The translations under genes and the position numbers were made by a program. A DNA stretch of 64,000 bases from Verrucomicrobiales bacterium (GTDB lineage: Bacteria > Verrucomicrobiota > Verrucomicrobiia > Verrucomicrobiales > DEV007), in assembly GCA_029940475.1 (NCBI GenBank), contig JAPYUT010000012.1:5378-69377 (forward strand). The letters run 5' to 3'. The notes beneath the pieces are model-generated. The model worked only from the letters and a program-made list of their open reading frames with translations. It was not told the DNA's origin and ran no database searches. Every line of letters starts with the position of its first letter. Within the stretch, counting starts at the first letter, position 1. Below, piece by piece: positions 53,421 through 63,410 of the stretch.

Positions 53421-55718
53421 TTATCGAGGATCCCGGAGGATTTTCTGCCGCCTCTTGAGGCGCGCAACCGGGGGAGTGTTTACGGTAGATGCGGTTTTAC
53501 CGTCATGATCCCGGCAGCTGTGTTTGGGGGCAAGTTCGCGGGGGAGGCTTGCCTTGTAGGCGGTTCCTGCCCTTTGGCAACCTGACGTAGCAACGCGTCC
53601 GCTGGTGCGGCAAAGTCTGGTGTTGGCCATGGGAATTTTCGGGCGCAGTGTGCTTGCCGGGTATCCGCATTGCTCACAGGCGCGCATGATGTCGGTCCAG
53701 ATCGGCAGTGCGACATTGCTGCCGTAGGCACCGGGCATGATCGTTTTCGGGCGGTCGAGCCCGGCCCATACCCCGCAGGTCACCTTGTCAGTGAAGCCAA
53801 GGAACCACGCATCCTTGAAATCGTTGGTGGTGCCGGTTTTACCTCCTGCGGGTTTGCGGTAGCCGAGTGAACGAGCCTTGGCGCCGGTGCCACCCGGCGC
53901 CAGGACACCCTGCAGGATTTCAGCAGTCAGGGCACAGGCGGCGGCAGGGGCGGCTGGATAACTCTGGGCGGCTGCCCGGTAAAATGTTTCCCCGCGGGCA
54001 TTGGCGATACTCTGTATTGTAAATGCGGGAACGCGTGCACCGGTGTTGGGGAATATCGTGTAGGCACTGGTCAGGGATTTCAGGTCACAGTCAAGATTGC
54101 CGAGGAAGAGCTGCGCATTCTCCGTATTTTCCGGGATGGTAATTCCGGCGCGATTTGCCAGTTTGCAGACGTGCCGGATTCCAGCACGGTTGCCAACGCG
54201 CACAGCCATGGTATTGCGCGATTTAATCAGGCCGAAATCAGCGCCCTGCAGGCCGAGTGACTTGCCATCCGCGTTGTTTGGTTTCCAGTGGGCCGGGGCA
54301 CCTGCAATTTCCCCGGTGCGCAATGGCCCGTCATCAATCAGGGTGCCGGGCATCATGCCGTTTTCGAAGGCGGCTACGTAGACGAAGGGCTTGAAGGCCG
54401 AACCCACCTGGCGTCGCGCCGCAGTGGCACGGTTGAATTGTGAATGGCGGATGTCCCGTCCACCGACGATTGCCAGCGTTCCACCTGTTGAGTTGTCCAG
54501 TAACACGATTGCCCCCTGAAGGTATCCAGGATCACCCTTTGCCCCCTTGGCCTGAAAGTCTGAGCGTGTGGAGTGAGGGTAAGCAGCCTGCCTTTCAATT
54601 GCGGCGAGACCGCGCTCAAGGGCGGCCTCGGCAGAACGTTGCAGGCGCAGGTCGATGCTGGTGTGGATTTTCAATCCACCGTCTTCGGCATCCGATTCGG
54701 ACAGCGCATTTTGCAGGTCATGCCGTATGGCATCAAGCGCGTAGCTGTTTTCCCGTTTTTGACGCGCCGGTTGCTGGGTAAGCACAATGACAGTCTCCGC
54801 CTTCGCCAAGTCGTGCTGCTGCCGGCTTATTATTGCGCGGGAAAGCAGGCTCTTGAGCACCATATCGCGTTGCGCGACAGCAGCCTTGTAATGCCGGAAG
54901 GGAGAAAAGCGGTTCGGGCCGCGGATGATGCCCGCGAGCATTGCGGATTCGGAGAGCGACATGTTTTCTGCCGGTTTGCCAAAGTAGGACTGGCTGGCCA
55001 ACTCGATGCCGTAGATACCGGAACCGAAGAAAATCCGGTTGACGTAGAACTCAAGGATCTCCTCCTTGGTATAGGCTTCCTCGATGCGCCGGGCCAGCAT
55101 TACCTCCACCAGCTTGCGGTGCAGCGTTTTCTGGGACATCAACTCATTAAAGCTGTTGCGCGCGAGTTGCATGGTGATGGTGCTTGCCCCTTCGGTTTTA
55201 CGCTTGATGACAGTGCGGTATACGGCGCGCAACACGCCGATTGGGTCGACGCCCCCGTGGCCGTAAAAGCGGGCATCCTCGCGGGCAAGCAGGGCATCAA
55301 TAAAGCTTTGCGGGATATCATCGAGAGGGACAGCAATACGGTTTGAGCCGTGCAGCAACCCGATTTGCTCACCGTTGCGATCGTAAACGATTGAGCGCGC
55401 CGGCATGCGCCCGAGCTCTGCCAGCTCATAATTTTTGGCAAGGCTGGAGTATACCAGCAGCACCAGTGCCAGACCAATGGCTGCGACCAGTGCCGCAGCG
55501 GCCCCGAGCTTGAACACCGCAAGTCCCCAGCGGCGGCGCTTTTTCGCAGGGCGTAGCGCTTTGCGTGGTTTGGCGGCGGTTCGCTTGGCGGCGACCCGCT
55601 TGGCGGCGACCCGCTTGGCGGTGGTTCGCTTGGCGGCAGCCCGCTTGGTGGCATGTTTTGCGGCGATCCGCTTAGTGGCGGTGCGCTTGGCGGTGCTTTT
55701 ACGACGGATTTTTGCCAT
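53421..55718 (-). CDS. Penicillin-binding protein 1A with histone-like N-terminal tail
   Basis: Class A peptidoglycan synthase, 765 residues. Residues 1-63 are almost wholly Lys, Arg, Ala and Thr in repeats such as AAKR and TAKR, ending KKRRRW. One span follows (about 64-93). GT51 shows ALLAREDARFYGHGGVD and GASTITMQLARN; the transpeptidase shows SxxK in GSAFKPF, SRN in IKSRNTMAV and KTGTTNDF. A C-terminal tail of about 80 residues contains several Cys. With the N-terminus in the cytoplasm, the basic tail would face DNA, RNA or negatively charged lipid. The start at ATG 55718 is the only one that gives the tail; later in-frame ATGs are within the enzyme. Confidence 0.93.
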   Translation of the reverse strand: MAKIRRKSTAKRTATKRIAAKHATKRAAAKRTTAKRVAAKRVAAKRTAAKPRKALRPAKKRRRWGLAVFKLGAAAALVAAIGLALVLLVYSSLAKNYELAELGRMPARSIVYDRNGEQIGLLHGSNRIAVPLDDIPQSFIDALLAREDARFYGHGGVDPIGVLRAVYRTVIKRKTEGASTITMQLARNSFNELMSQKTLHRKLVEVMLARRIEEAYTKEEILEFYVNRIFFGSGIYGIELASQSYFGKPAENMSLSESAMLAGIIRGPNRFSPFRHYKAAVAQRDMVLKSLLSRAIISRQQHDLAKAETVIVLTQQPARQKRENSYALDAIRHDLQNALSESDAEDGGLKIHTSIDLRLQRSAEAALERGLAAIERQAAYPHSTRSDFQAKGAKGDPGYLQGAIVLLDNSTGGTLAIVGGRDIRHSQFNRATAARRQVGSAFKPFVYVAAFENGMMPGTLIDDGPLRTGEIAGAPAHWKPNNADGKSLGLQGADFGLIKSRNTMAVRVGNRAGIRHVCKLANRAGITIPENTENAQLFLGNLDCDLKSLTSAYTIFPNTGARVPAFTIQSIANARGETFYRAAAQSYPAAPAAACALTAEILQGVLAPGGTGAKARSLGYRKPAGGKTGTTNDFKDAWFLGFTDKVTCGVWAGLDRPKTIMPGAYGSNVALPIWTDIMRACEQCGYPASTLRPKIPMANTRLCRTSGRVATSGCQRAGTAYKASLPRELAPKHSCRDHDGKTASTVNTPPVARLKRRQKILRDPR
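55563..55703 (-). repeat. Minisatellite of about 15 bp in the PBP1A gene
   Basis: Imperfect 15-base units, such as CGCTTGGCGGCGACC on the plus strand, run through the tail-coding region. Units keep the frame and code for KR-x-A-A motifs, so slippage changes tail length without breaking the enzyme. Two adjoining units are identical. Confidence 0.75.
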
Positions 55719-55939
55719 ACCGAATCCAGAGATCTACGGCTCAACAGGTCATTCGGAATTACTAAAAATTCAAGTAATACAAAGTAAATATGGTAATTAA
55801 AGAAATATACTTTCCTGATTCCCATCGCTGTGGGTGATGGCAATTGCCATAAGGGGGCAAGTTTTTATGGCAAAAGCCGTGGTGAGCGTTCCCCTAAGGG
55901 TTCTTGAAGATTGTCCCCAGCTGATGTCATAATGGGTTG

Positions 55940-56455
55940 ATGAGATATGTTGTCCTCGCCGTCGTGTTGTTTTTGCCCTTTCCGCTGGCAGCGGCTGCCG
56001 GCCTGCAACTTGATTTCAGCGTCGCGAAAAACCGTATTGATCGCAATAAGAAGGGCAACACCACGAAGGAGGGATGGATCTATAAGGTTGATGTCGGTAA
56101 CCGCAGCTTCAAGGACTTGTCCGACGTAGAATTCAAATACAAAGTCTGGATTACCTCGGAGAATCGGGTCGGCAACAGGCGCAAGGAGAGTTCGCGCTTT
56201 GTCACGGGAAGCAAACGCATTGCTGATTTTGCCAACGCCACCAGGATTTCCTTTAATACTGATCGCATTGCCCTGCAGCAGGTGGAAAAGGTCGAGCGCA
56301 AAAAAACGGGAGGCAAGAACAAGGGGGGCAGCAACAAAAAAAGCACCAGGATAATTGTCACCAGGGACACCCAGAAACTCGACGGCCTTGTCATTGATGT
56401 TTTTCACAAGGGGGAAAAGATTGCGCAATTGCGCTATGGTCCGCAAGCCGGATAA
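55940..56455 (+). CDS. Hypothetical exported protein
   Basis: 171 residues from ATG 55940. Signal peptide about 1-19 (YVVLAVVLFLPFPLAAAA). The mature part is Lys/Arg-rich and reads as a small beta-sandwich (YKVDVGNRSFKDLSDVEFKYKVWI and later VIDVFHKGEKIAQLRYG), with a Lys/Gly/Asn-rich loop (KKTGGKNKGGSNKK). No catalytic motif seen; not recognised. It is 32 bases ahead of the esterase-like gene and probably in the same operon. Confidence 0.65.
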   Translation: MRYVVLAVVLFLPFPLAAAAGLQLDFSVAKNRIDRNKKGNTTKEGWIYKVDVGNRSFKDLSDVEFKYKVWITSENRVGNRRKESSRFVTGSKRIADFANATRISFNTDRIALQQVEKVERKKTGGKNKGGSNKKSTRIIVTRDTQKLDGLVIDVFHKGEKIAQLRYGPQAG

Positions 56456-56487
56456 GCCTCCAGGATAACAGTTACCAGAACAGAGCG

Positions 56488-58536
56488 ATGCAATTGGCTA
56501 CTATTATTTTAACGCTATCTTTTTTACTGACAACTGCCCGGGCAGTGCCCCGGGCATTGCCCGAAGGCAAGCTGCCCGCTGACAAGCGGCTTGCGCCACT
56601 CAAGGACCTCAACGGCTACTTTCCCTTCAGGCCGCCGGCATCAGGCAAAGACTGGGCGGCACGCTCCAGGCAGATCCGTCATCATTTGAAAGTTGCAGCC
56701 GGCCTCTACCCGGAACCGGATCGCACGCCACTCAATGCTGTCATCCACGGCAGGATTGCAGGCGATGGGTTCAGCGTCGAGAAGGTCTATCTCGAGAGCT
56801 TCCCGGGATTTTACCTTACCGGTAATCTCTACCGCCCGTCAGGCGGAGGGGTCACAAAACGACCTGGTATCCTGTGTCCGCACGGACACTGGAAGGACGG
56901 ACGTTTCCATGATGCGGGGGAGGCAAATATAAAAAAGCAGATTGAGCAGGGCGCCGAGGAACATCTTGAGACCGGTCGCAACCCGATCCAGGCACGCTGT
57001 GTCGGCCTTGCCCGGCTTGGCTGCACCGTCTTCCAGTATGACATGATCGGTTACTGCGACAACGACCAGATTTCCTATCACCTCGGGCACCGGTTTGCCG
57101 AGCAGCGACCCGGGATGATTTCCCCGGAGGGCTGGGGGCTCTACAGCCCGCAGGCCGAGTCACAACTGCAGAGCATCATGATGCTGCAGACCTGGAACTC
57201 AATCCGTGCGATCGACTTCATGCAGGCCCTGCCCGATGTTGACCCGGAGCGCATTGCGGTCACCGGCGCAAGCGGCGGAGGCACGCAGACCTTCGTGGTT
57301 TCCGCACTGGATCCCAGGGTCAGGGTGTCGGTTCCGGCGGTAATGGTTTCCACCGCGATGCAGGGCGGCTGCACCTGCGAGAACGCCAGCCTGATGCGCG
57401 TTGAGGAGGGTAATGTTGCCTTCGCTGCCCTGTTTGCCCCGAAGCCGCTGTGTGTCACTGCCGCTGATGACTGGACAAAGGAGATGAAAAGCAAGGGCTT
57501 CCCGGAACTCAGGAAACTTTACGCGGCCCTGGGTGTGCCGGACAACCTGATGCTGCACAACCGCACTGAGTTTGGGCATAATTACAACCTGCCATCGAGG
57601 CAGGCGATGTATCGTTGGTTCAATAAACACCTGGGTATTGGTGTCAAGAATCCTGAGCAGGAGCGGCCTCATAAGCGGTTGCAAAAAGAGCAGCTGAGCG
57701 TCTGGAACGCCAAGCACCCAAAGCCTGCTGGCGGCGAGCAGTTTGAACGCAGCTTACTGGCTGCCCTGAACGCTGATTCAGCAAAAAAGGTGGCGGCCAA
57801 CCCTGAGATTGCACGACGCGGATGGGAAGTTGTCCTGGATGCCAGCCTTGAACATGCCGGCGAGGTGGAGTGGGACCTGGTGACAAAGGACGAGCATGAC
57901 GCTTACCTGGTCATGGCCGGACTACTGAACAACACCACGTACGGCGAGCAGTCACCGGCGGTTTTTCTCTACCCGAAAGAGGGCTGGAATAAGCGCGCGG
58001 TCATTTGGCTGCATGAGGACGGCAAATCCGGCTTGTTTGATGGCGAAGAGCCACGTGCGGAGGTGAAGAAACTGCTTGCCGCCGGAAGTGCGGTGTGTGG
58101 AGTCGACCTCTTTATGCAGGGTGAGTTCCTTGCTGATGGCAAGATTTTAAGCCAAACACGCCGGGTGAAGAACACGCGCCAGTCAGCAGCCTACACCTTT
58201 GGCTACAACCGGTCACTTTTTGTGCACCGGGTGCATGATATACTGAGCCTGATAAATCTTGTCCGCACGGACAAGCATGGCGCTGCAAAGATTGACCTGA
58301 TCGGGTTGAAGGGAGCCGGCCACTGGGCTGCTGCCGCCCATTATGCTGCCCCGGGGGTTCTGGACCGCGTTGTCATTGAAACCGCGGGGTTCAAGTTTAT
58401 CAAGGTGATGGATATCCGGCATCCGGATTTTTTGCCGGGAGGGGCGAAGTATGGTGATATTGATGCATTGCTTGGGTTGGCAGAACGACCCTGCTGGCTG
58501 GTTGATGACAAGGGCTTGCCGCCCTGGTTGCAGTGA
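56488..58536 (+). CDS. Exported serine-hydrolase-like protein (acetylxylan-esterase-like)
   Basis: 682 residues with a signal peptide (about 1-19). The first half has an alpha/beta-hydrolase look: RPGILCPHGHWKDG, a nucleophile elbow VTGASGGGTQTF with Ser262, FAPKPLCVTAADDW for the acid and FGHNYN for a likely His. The second half, from about 400, repeats an alpha/beta-hydrolase-like core (RAVIWLHEDGK, LIGLKGAGHWAAAAHYA) without a clear serine. PVC genomes hold many such proteins, often labelled acetylxylan esterase; the true substrate is unknown. It precedes the 1611-residue fusion by 38 bases. Confidence 0.78.
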   Translation: MQLATIILTLSFLLTTARAVPRALPEGKLPADKRLAPLKDLNGYFPFRPPASGKDWAARSRQIRHHLKVAAGLYPEPDRTPLNAVIHGRIAGDGFSVEKVYLESFPGFYLTGNLYRPSGGGVTKRPGILCPHGHWKDGRFHDAGEANIKKQIEQGAEEHLETGRNPIQARCVGLARLGCTVFQYDMIGYCDNDQISYHLGHRFAEQRPGMISPEGWGLYSPQAESQLQSIMMLQTWNSIRAIDFMQALPDVDPERIAVTGASGGGTQTFVVSALDPRVRVSVPAVMVSTAMQGGCTCENASLMRVEEGNVAFAALFAPKPLCVTAADDWTKEMKSKGFPELRKLYAALGVPDNLMLHNRTEFGHNYNLPSRQAMYRWFNKHLGIGVKNPEQERPHKRLQKEQLSVWNAKHPKPAGGEQFERSLLAALNADSAKKVAANPEIARRGWEVVLDASLEHAGEVEWDLVTKDEHDAYLVMAGLLNNTTYGEQSPAVFLYPKEGWNKRAVIWLHEDGKSGLFDGEEPRAEVKKLLAAGSAVCGVDLFMQGEFLADGKILSQTRRVKNTRQSAAYTFGYNRSLFVHRVHDILSLINLVRTDKHGAAKIDLIGLKGAGHWAAAAHYAAPGVLDRVVIETAGFKFIKVMDIRHPDFLPGGAKYGDIDALLGLAERPCWLVDDKGLPPWLQ

Positions 58537-58574
58537 ACCCTGCTTGTCCCCGGCCTTGAAACTTTCCTTTGAAT

Positions 58575-61500
58575 ATGCGTTTAATTCCTCTGCTTTTACT
58601 GGCACTCGCAGCGGGTGCCAATGCCCAGGGCAACCGGCTTGCCTACCTTGATGCACCTTCCCCGGATCCGTATTATGTCGGGCCCGGGTTTGCCAAGTTA
58701 ACCACTCCCCGGTGGGTCGGGGAGGAAGGGGTCGAGGCGGTTGTGATCCTGTCAATTGATGACATGCGTGACAGCGCGCGTTATGAGGCTTTTCTGCGGC
58801 CGGTGCTGGACCGGCTTAAGGCAATCGATGGCCGCGCGCCGGTGAGTATTTTTACCTGCCAGGTTGATCCGCAGGACATGCGCCTGCAGAAATGGCTGGC
58901 CGAGGGGCTGAGCATCGAGGTGCATACCATTGCCCACCCGTGTCCGTTGCTCGGGGCGGGCGGATCGATTGCCGAGGCCCGGGCAACAGTGCACAACTGT
59001 ATTGACCTGCTTGCCGGTATTCCCAATACCGTTCCCAATATCTTTCGCATGCCGTGCTGTGATTCGCAGAATTCACTCAGCCCGCGGTTTTTTACCGAGA
59101 TCTTTAGCAAGCCCACGCCGGTGGGCAATTTTCTCAAGGGTGATTCCTCGGTATTTACCCTGCTGAGTACGCCGGGCAACCGTCTTGAGAAATATGTCCC
59201 CAAGCTGCGCGGCTTCGTCAATTACATAAAGGATTATCCATACCCGTATGTCATCGGCGGCAATTGCTGGGAGTTTCCATCAGTCATTCCCTCAGACTGG
59301 GAAGCGCAGGATCGCCATGGGTCAAAGAACCCTGAGACCATTAAGGATCTTAAGGCAGCCCTTGATCGCGTGGTGGAAATGCAGGGCCTTTTCACCTTTG
59401 TTTTCCATCCCCACGGCTGGATCGGCAACGATCAGGTGGTAGACCTTATCGATCATGCGGTAAAGAACCACGGCAAGAAGATCAAGTTCATGACTTTCCC
59501 GGAAGTCATAGCGCGCCTGGAGAAGAATGTCCTGGGTGGCAGGTCGCTGCGCGATGGCGTACGCCTTTTTGATGCTGACGGGGATGGCGTGCTTGAGGTG
59601 CATGACCGGGAGGAGAGTGTTGCCGGTGCGGTTTTTGGAAGCGCCCCGCCGATCTCCGGGCGCTTGCTTGATATTGACGGTGATGGGCAACCCGAATCGG
59701 TAACGGCAACCTCGATTTTCGGGTTCAATGACGGCAAATGGTCGCGCTGGCCTGTGAAGGTTCCCGATGCTGTTCGTCCCCGGGAGACGGCAACGCGCTT
59801 TGCCGACCTTGATGGTGATGGTGACCTGGACATCATTGTTGCCACCCATGACCAGCAGTTTATTTTCCGCTTTGAATCCAGGAAGGCCGGCTGGGTGAAG
59901 CATTTTGGCGGGCAGCGCAAATCCTTTGGTGAAGCGCTGCAGATTCCGCCCTTTGTCCGCAAGGACGGCAGCAACAACGGCGCATGGATTGCGCAGGGGC
60001 GGGTTTTCTGGCAGAACGAGGATGTCGGCCGCGGGCAATCACAGATTATCAGGCGCTCGTTCAGCGAACTGATGAAAATGACCGGGACAGGGGCCGGGAA
60101 TCCGATGAAAGCGCAAGACTCGCTGCGGGTAATGCAGCCGCGGAAGGGATTCCGTGTTGAACTTGTGGCAGCTGAACCCCTGGTGATGGACCCGGTGGAT
60201 ATTGCATGGGGGCCGGATGGGCGCATGTGGGTGGCGGAAATGGCCGATTATCCCATGGGCATTGACAACAAGGGCAAGGCCGGCTCCCGCATCGCGGTGT
60301 TGAGCGATACCGACGGCGATGGTCATTATGATGAGCGTTGCCTCTTCGCGACGGGACTGGAAACTGCCAACACGGTATTGCCATGGCGTGACGGGGTGCT
60401 GGTAGTTGCTCCTCCCGACATTCTTTTCATGCGCGATACCGATCAAGACGGCCGTGCGGACGAGAAAAGGATACTCTATGAGGGTTTCGGCCGGGGCAAT
60501 GAACAGCATCGGGGAAATGGCCTGGCATGGGGGCTTGATGGGTGGCTCTATGTTGCCAACGGGGACAGTGGTGGCACCATTCGTTCGACCAGTACCGGCA
60601 AGACCCTGGATTTGGGGGGCTTCGATTTGCGCATCCGGCCTGACACGGGTGAACTTGAACCGGCTACCGGCATTACCCAGCACGGGCGCAATCGTGACGA
60701 CTGGGGGAACTGGGTCGCCGGAAACAATTCAGGAGCCTGGCACATTGCCCTGCAGGATCATTACATCCGTCGCAACCCGCAGGTCAAGCAACCCCCCGCC
60801 AGGCATTCTCTCTTTGGGGTAATGGACCTTTACCCGGCGAGTCATGTCATCAGCCATTGGAGCGGTTATAAACGGCCGCCGGCGGGGTCCGCCGGGAAAC
60901 TCACCTCCGGATGCGCTTATACCTTCTATCGTGACAACCTGTTCAATGAACTCGTCGAGCCCTCAGTGTATTTCTCCTGCCCGGTCCACAATTGCATTCA
61001 TCGTGAAGTGATCGGCTGGAACGGAGTCCTCATGCAGACCTCACGTGCTGCGGATGAGGCGCGCAGCGAATTCCTGCGCAGTGCGGACTCGTGGTTTCGT
61101 CCCACCGCTATCCGCACCGGACCCGATGGCGGGATGTATGTCGCCGACATGTACCGGCTTGTCATCGAGCACCCGAAATGGATCGATGACACCCTGGAGC
61201 GCGAGATGATTGCAGAGCACCGTCTTCGTGCCGGGCATGACCTCGGGCGCATCTACAGGATCCTCCCGGGCAATGTCCCTGCCCAAAGGCCGATAAATCT
61301 TGCTTCATTGTCGCCGGCGGCATTGGCCAGGGCTCTTGACAGCCCCAATGGATGGCTGCGTGATACCGTGCACATGATGCTCACCTGGCTGGCAGATGAC
61401 GCCAGGAAAGTGGCGGTAAAGCCTCTCCGGGATATCCTGCTTCGCAGCGCTCATGCTGCCGCCCGCGCCCAGGCCTTGAGTGTTCTTGGCAGCCTGGATG

Positions 61501-63410
61501 CGCTTTCCGCCGCTGATGTCCGGGCAGGTCTCGATGACCGCCACAGCGGGGTGAGGCGCAATGCACTGCGCGTGGCGGCTTCCCTGTTGGCTGCCGACAG
61601 CACGCTGGGGCAAAGAACCATTGCCCTGCTTAAGGATGAAGACGCCCATGTGCAAAGAGAAGCTGCCTATACCCTCGGCCTCTGGAAAAGCCCGCAGGCG
61701 GGCCGGGCCCTGGGAGAATTTCTGCTGCAGCACGCTGCGCAGCCATACCTGCGCGCTGCGGCGCTTAGCTCTGCCGTCCATGTTGCTGATGAAGTTCTCC
61801 TGTCCGTAATGGCGGCAGAACGCACTCCCGGCAGTGCAGCGCTCAGCGGGGAATTGATAAGCATGCTGGGTGAGGATGGCCGGGAATTGCTACCGTTGAT
61901 CCTGGCAAAGATCACCGTGAAGGCTCAAGCAGGTAAAGAATATGAAACCTGGAAACTGAGCACCGCCGCCCGTCTCCTTGCCGCCTTCCACAACGACAAG
62001 AGCCTGTATCATCAATTGACTCCCATGCTGGATGCCGCACGCGCAATTATCAGCAACAACAGTGAATTGCCGGGCAGGCGCCTTGCGGCAATTGAGCTCC
62101 TGGCACAGGCCACGGAGAACCCTGAGGCTGACATGCCTCGGTATATGTCCCTGCTGCAGGTCTCCTCACCGATTGAGCTGCAGGTTGCCGCGCTGCAGCC
62201 TGTCTTGAAACGGGGCAACCCTGCGATCATCCTGCAACTGCTTGAGGGTTGGCCTGGTTACAGCCCTGTCCTGCGCTCAGGCATTATTGATGCCATGCTC
62301 TCGCGCAGCGAATTGACCCGGCACCTGCTCTCCAATTTTCCCGGCAATCCCGAGTTATTGGCTTCACTTGATGTTTCCCGCCGACAACTTCTCCTTCAGC
62401 ATGACGACGCAAAAATACGAAAGCTGGCGATCAAATATCTCGGCGAAGCCAGTCACCCGGATCGCGTTGCCCTCATCAAGAAATATAAACCTTCTCTTTC
62501 CGGCCAGGGCGACCGGGAAAAGGGACGCATCCTGTTTACCGGTCGTTGCGCTGCCTGTCACCGCCTTGACGGAGTGGGCAGGGAAGTGGGTCCCGATCTT
62601 GCCGCCCTGACCAACCGCAGTGACCTGGCTTACCTTACCGGCATCCTGGACCCCAATCGGGCCATTCAGCAGAATTGGATGATGTTCATTGCCAAGACAC
62701 GGGAAGGGCGCAGCTATGCGGGATCTCTGGGAGAGGAGACCAGTTCCGCGATTATCCTGATCGGGGTTGATGGCTCCCGCACCAGGATTCCCCGCTCCGG
62801 GTTGATATCGCTGAAGTCCACCGGCCGCTCACTGATGCCCGAGGGTCTGGAAGCAGCCATCAGCATCGCGGATATGGGACATTTGCTGGCTTATCTGCGC
62901 ACTACGGGGACAGAGCATAAGAACTTTGCCAACAATGAACCCAGGCCCATCAGGCAGTCCGGGGATGGCAGCCTTATTCTTCCCGCCACTGCCGCCGCGC
63001 TCTACGGGCCAAACATTGTTTTCGAGCAGAAATACCGCAATATTGGCTACTGGGGGCACGAGCAGGATCGTGCCGAGTGGGTCTTTCACCTTGATCGCGC
63101 CGGGGAATATGATCTCTGGGCAGACTGGGCTTTGAATACTGAGCGTGTTGGCGGTCGCATTCGCTTCACGGCAGCAGATCAAAGCATTGCGGCAGCGGTT
63201 CCCGGAACACGCAGCTGGGATATTTACCGCTGGGGCAGGGTTGGCCGCATGAAGTTGCCGACCGGACGACAAACGCTGGTGGCTCGCAGTGATGGGCCGG
63301 TCAAGGTGGGGGCTCTCATTGATCTTCGTCACCTGCGCTTGCTTCCCGCCGGCAGTAAAGGACCTGGAGAAGGATCCGACTGGCCTGCATTCCGGAAGGT
63401 TGAACAATGA
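58575..63410 (+). CDS. 1611-residue exported fusion: deacetylase-like, beta-propeller, HEAT-like, cytochrome c, carbohydrate-binding-like
   Basis: ATG 58575 gives a signal peptide and then, in order: a NodB/polysaccharide-deacetylase-like domain to about 310 (SIDDMRD, HTIAHPCPLL); calcium-binding-type VCBS repeats at about 330-430 (DADGDG, DIDGDG, DLDGDG); a PVC-type membrane-bound dehydrogenase beta-propeller from about 520 (ELVAAEPL, DIAWGPDGRMWVAEM, NGLAWGLDGWLYVANGD); HEAT-like helices about 910-1290; a cytochrome c site CAACH at Cys1325, Cys1328, His1329; and a beta-sandwich of carbohydrate-binding type at about 1450-1600. The last three core parts are a known PVC architecture. A deacetylase-like head on it is unusual. 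No metal-coordination test was made, so activity of the deacetylase part is unproven. Confidence 0.85.
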   Translation: MRLIPLLLLALAAGANAQGNRLAYLDAPSPDPYYVGPGFAKLTTPRWVGEEGVEAVVILSIDDMRDSARYEAFLRPVLDRLKAIDGRAPVSIFTCQVDPQDMRLQKWLAEGLSIEVHTIAHPCPLLGAGGSIAEARATVHNCIDLLAGIPNTVPNIFRMPCCDSQNSLSPRFFTEIFSKPTPVGNFLKGDSSVFTLLSTPGNRLEKYVPKLRGFVNYIKDYPYPYVIGGNCWEFPSVIPSDWEAQDRHGSKNPETIKDLKAALDRVVEMQGLFTFVFHPHGWIGNDQVVDLIDHAVKNHGKKIKFMTFPEVIARLEKNVLGGRSLRDGVRLFDADGDGVLEVHDREESVAGAVFGSAPPISGRLLDIDGDGQPESVTATSIFGFNDGKWSRWPVKVPDAVRPRETATRFADLDGDGDLDIIVATHDQQFIFRFESRKAGWVKHFGGQRKSFGEALQIPPFVRKDGSNNGAWIAQGRVFWQNEDVGRGQSQIIRRSFSELMKMTGTGAGNPMKAQDSLRVMQPRKGFRVELVAAEPLVMDPVDIAWGPDGRMWVAEMADYPMGIDNKGKAGSRIAVLSDTDGDGHYDERCLFATGLETANTVLPWRDGVLVVAPPDILFMRDTDQDGRADEKRILYEGFGRGNEQHRGNGLAWGLDGWLYVANGDSGGTIRSTSTGKTLDLGGFDLRIRPDTGELEPATGITQHGRNRDDWGNWVAGNNSGAWHIALQDHYIRRNPQVKQPPARHSLFGVMDLYPASHVISHWSGYKRPPAGSAGKLTSGCAYTFYRDNLFNELVEPSVYFSCPVHNCIHREVIGWNGVLMQTSRAADEARSEFLRSADSWFRPTAIRTGPDGGMYVADMYRLVIEHPKWIDDTLEREMIAEHRLRAGHDLGRIYRILPGNVPAQRPINLASLSPAALARALDSPNGWLRDTVHMMLTWLADDARKVAVKPLRDILLRSAHAAARAQALSVLGSLDALSAADVRAGLDDRHSGVRRNALRVAASLLAADSTLGQRTIALLKDEDAHVQREAAYTLGLWKSPQAGRALGEFLLQHAAQPYLRAAALSSAVHVADEVLLSVMAAERTPGSAALSGELISMLGEDGRELLPLILAKITVKAQAGKEYETWKLSTAARLLAAFHNDKSLYHQLTPMLDAARAIISNNSELPGRRLAAIELLAQATENPEADMPRYMSLLQVSSPIELQVAALQPVLKRGNPAIILQLLEGWPGYSPVLRSGIIDAMLSRSELTRHLLSNFPGNPELLASLDVSRRQLLLQHDDAKIRKLAIKYLGEASHPDRVALIKKYKPSLSGQGDREKGRILFTGRCAACHRLDGVGREVGPDLAALTNRSDLAYLTGILDPNRAIQQNWMMFIAKTREGRSYAGSLGEETSSAIILIGVDGSRTRIPRSGLISLKSTGRSLMPEGLEAAISIADMGHLLAYLRTTGTEHKNFANNEPRPIRQSGDGSLILPATAAALYGPNIVFEQKYRNIGYWGHEQDRAEWVFHLDRAGEYDLWADWALNTERVGGRIRFTAADQSIAAAVPGTRSWDIYRWGRVGRMKLPTGRQTLVARSDGPVKVGALIDLRHLRLLPAGSKGPGEGSDWPAFRKVEQ

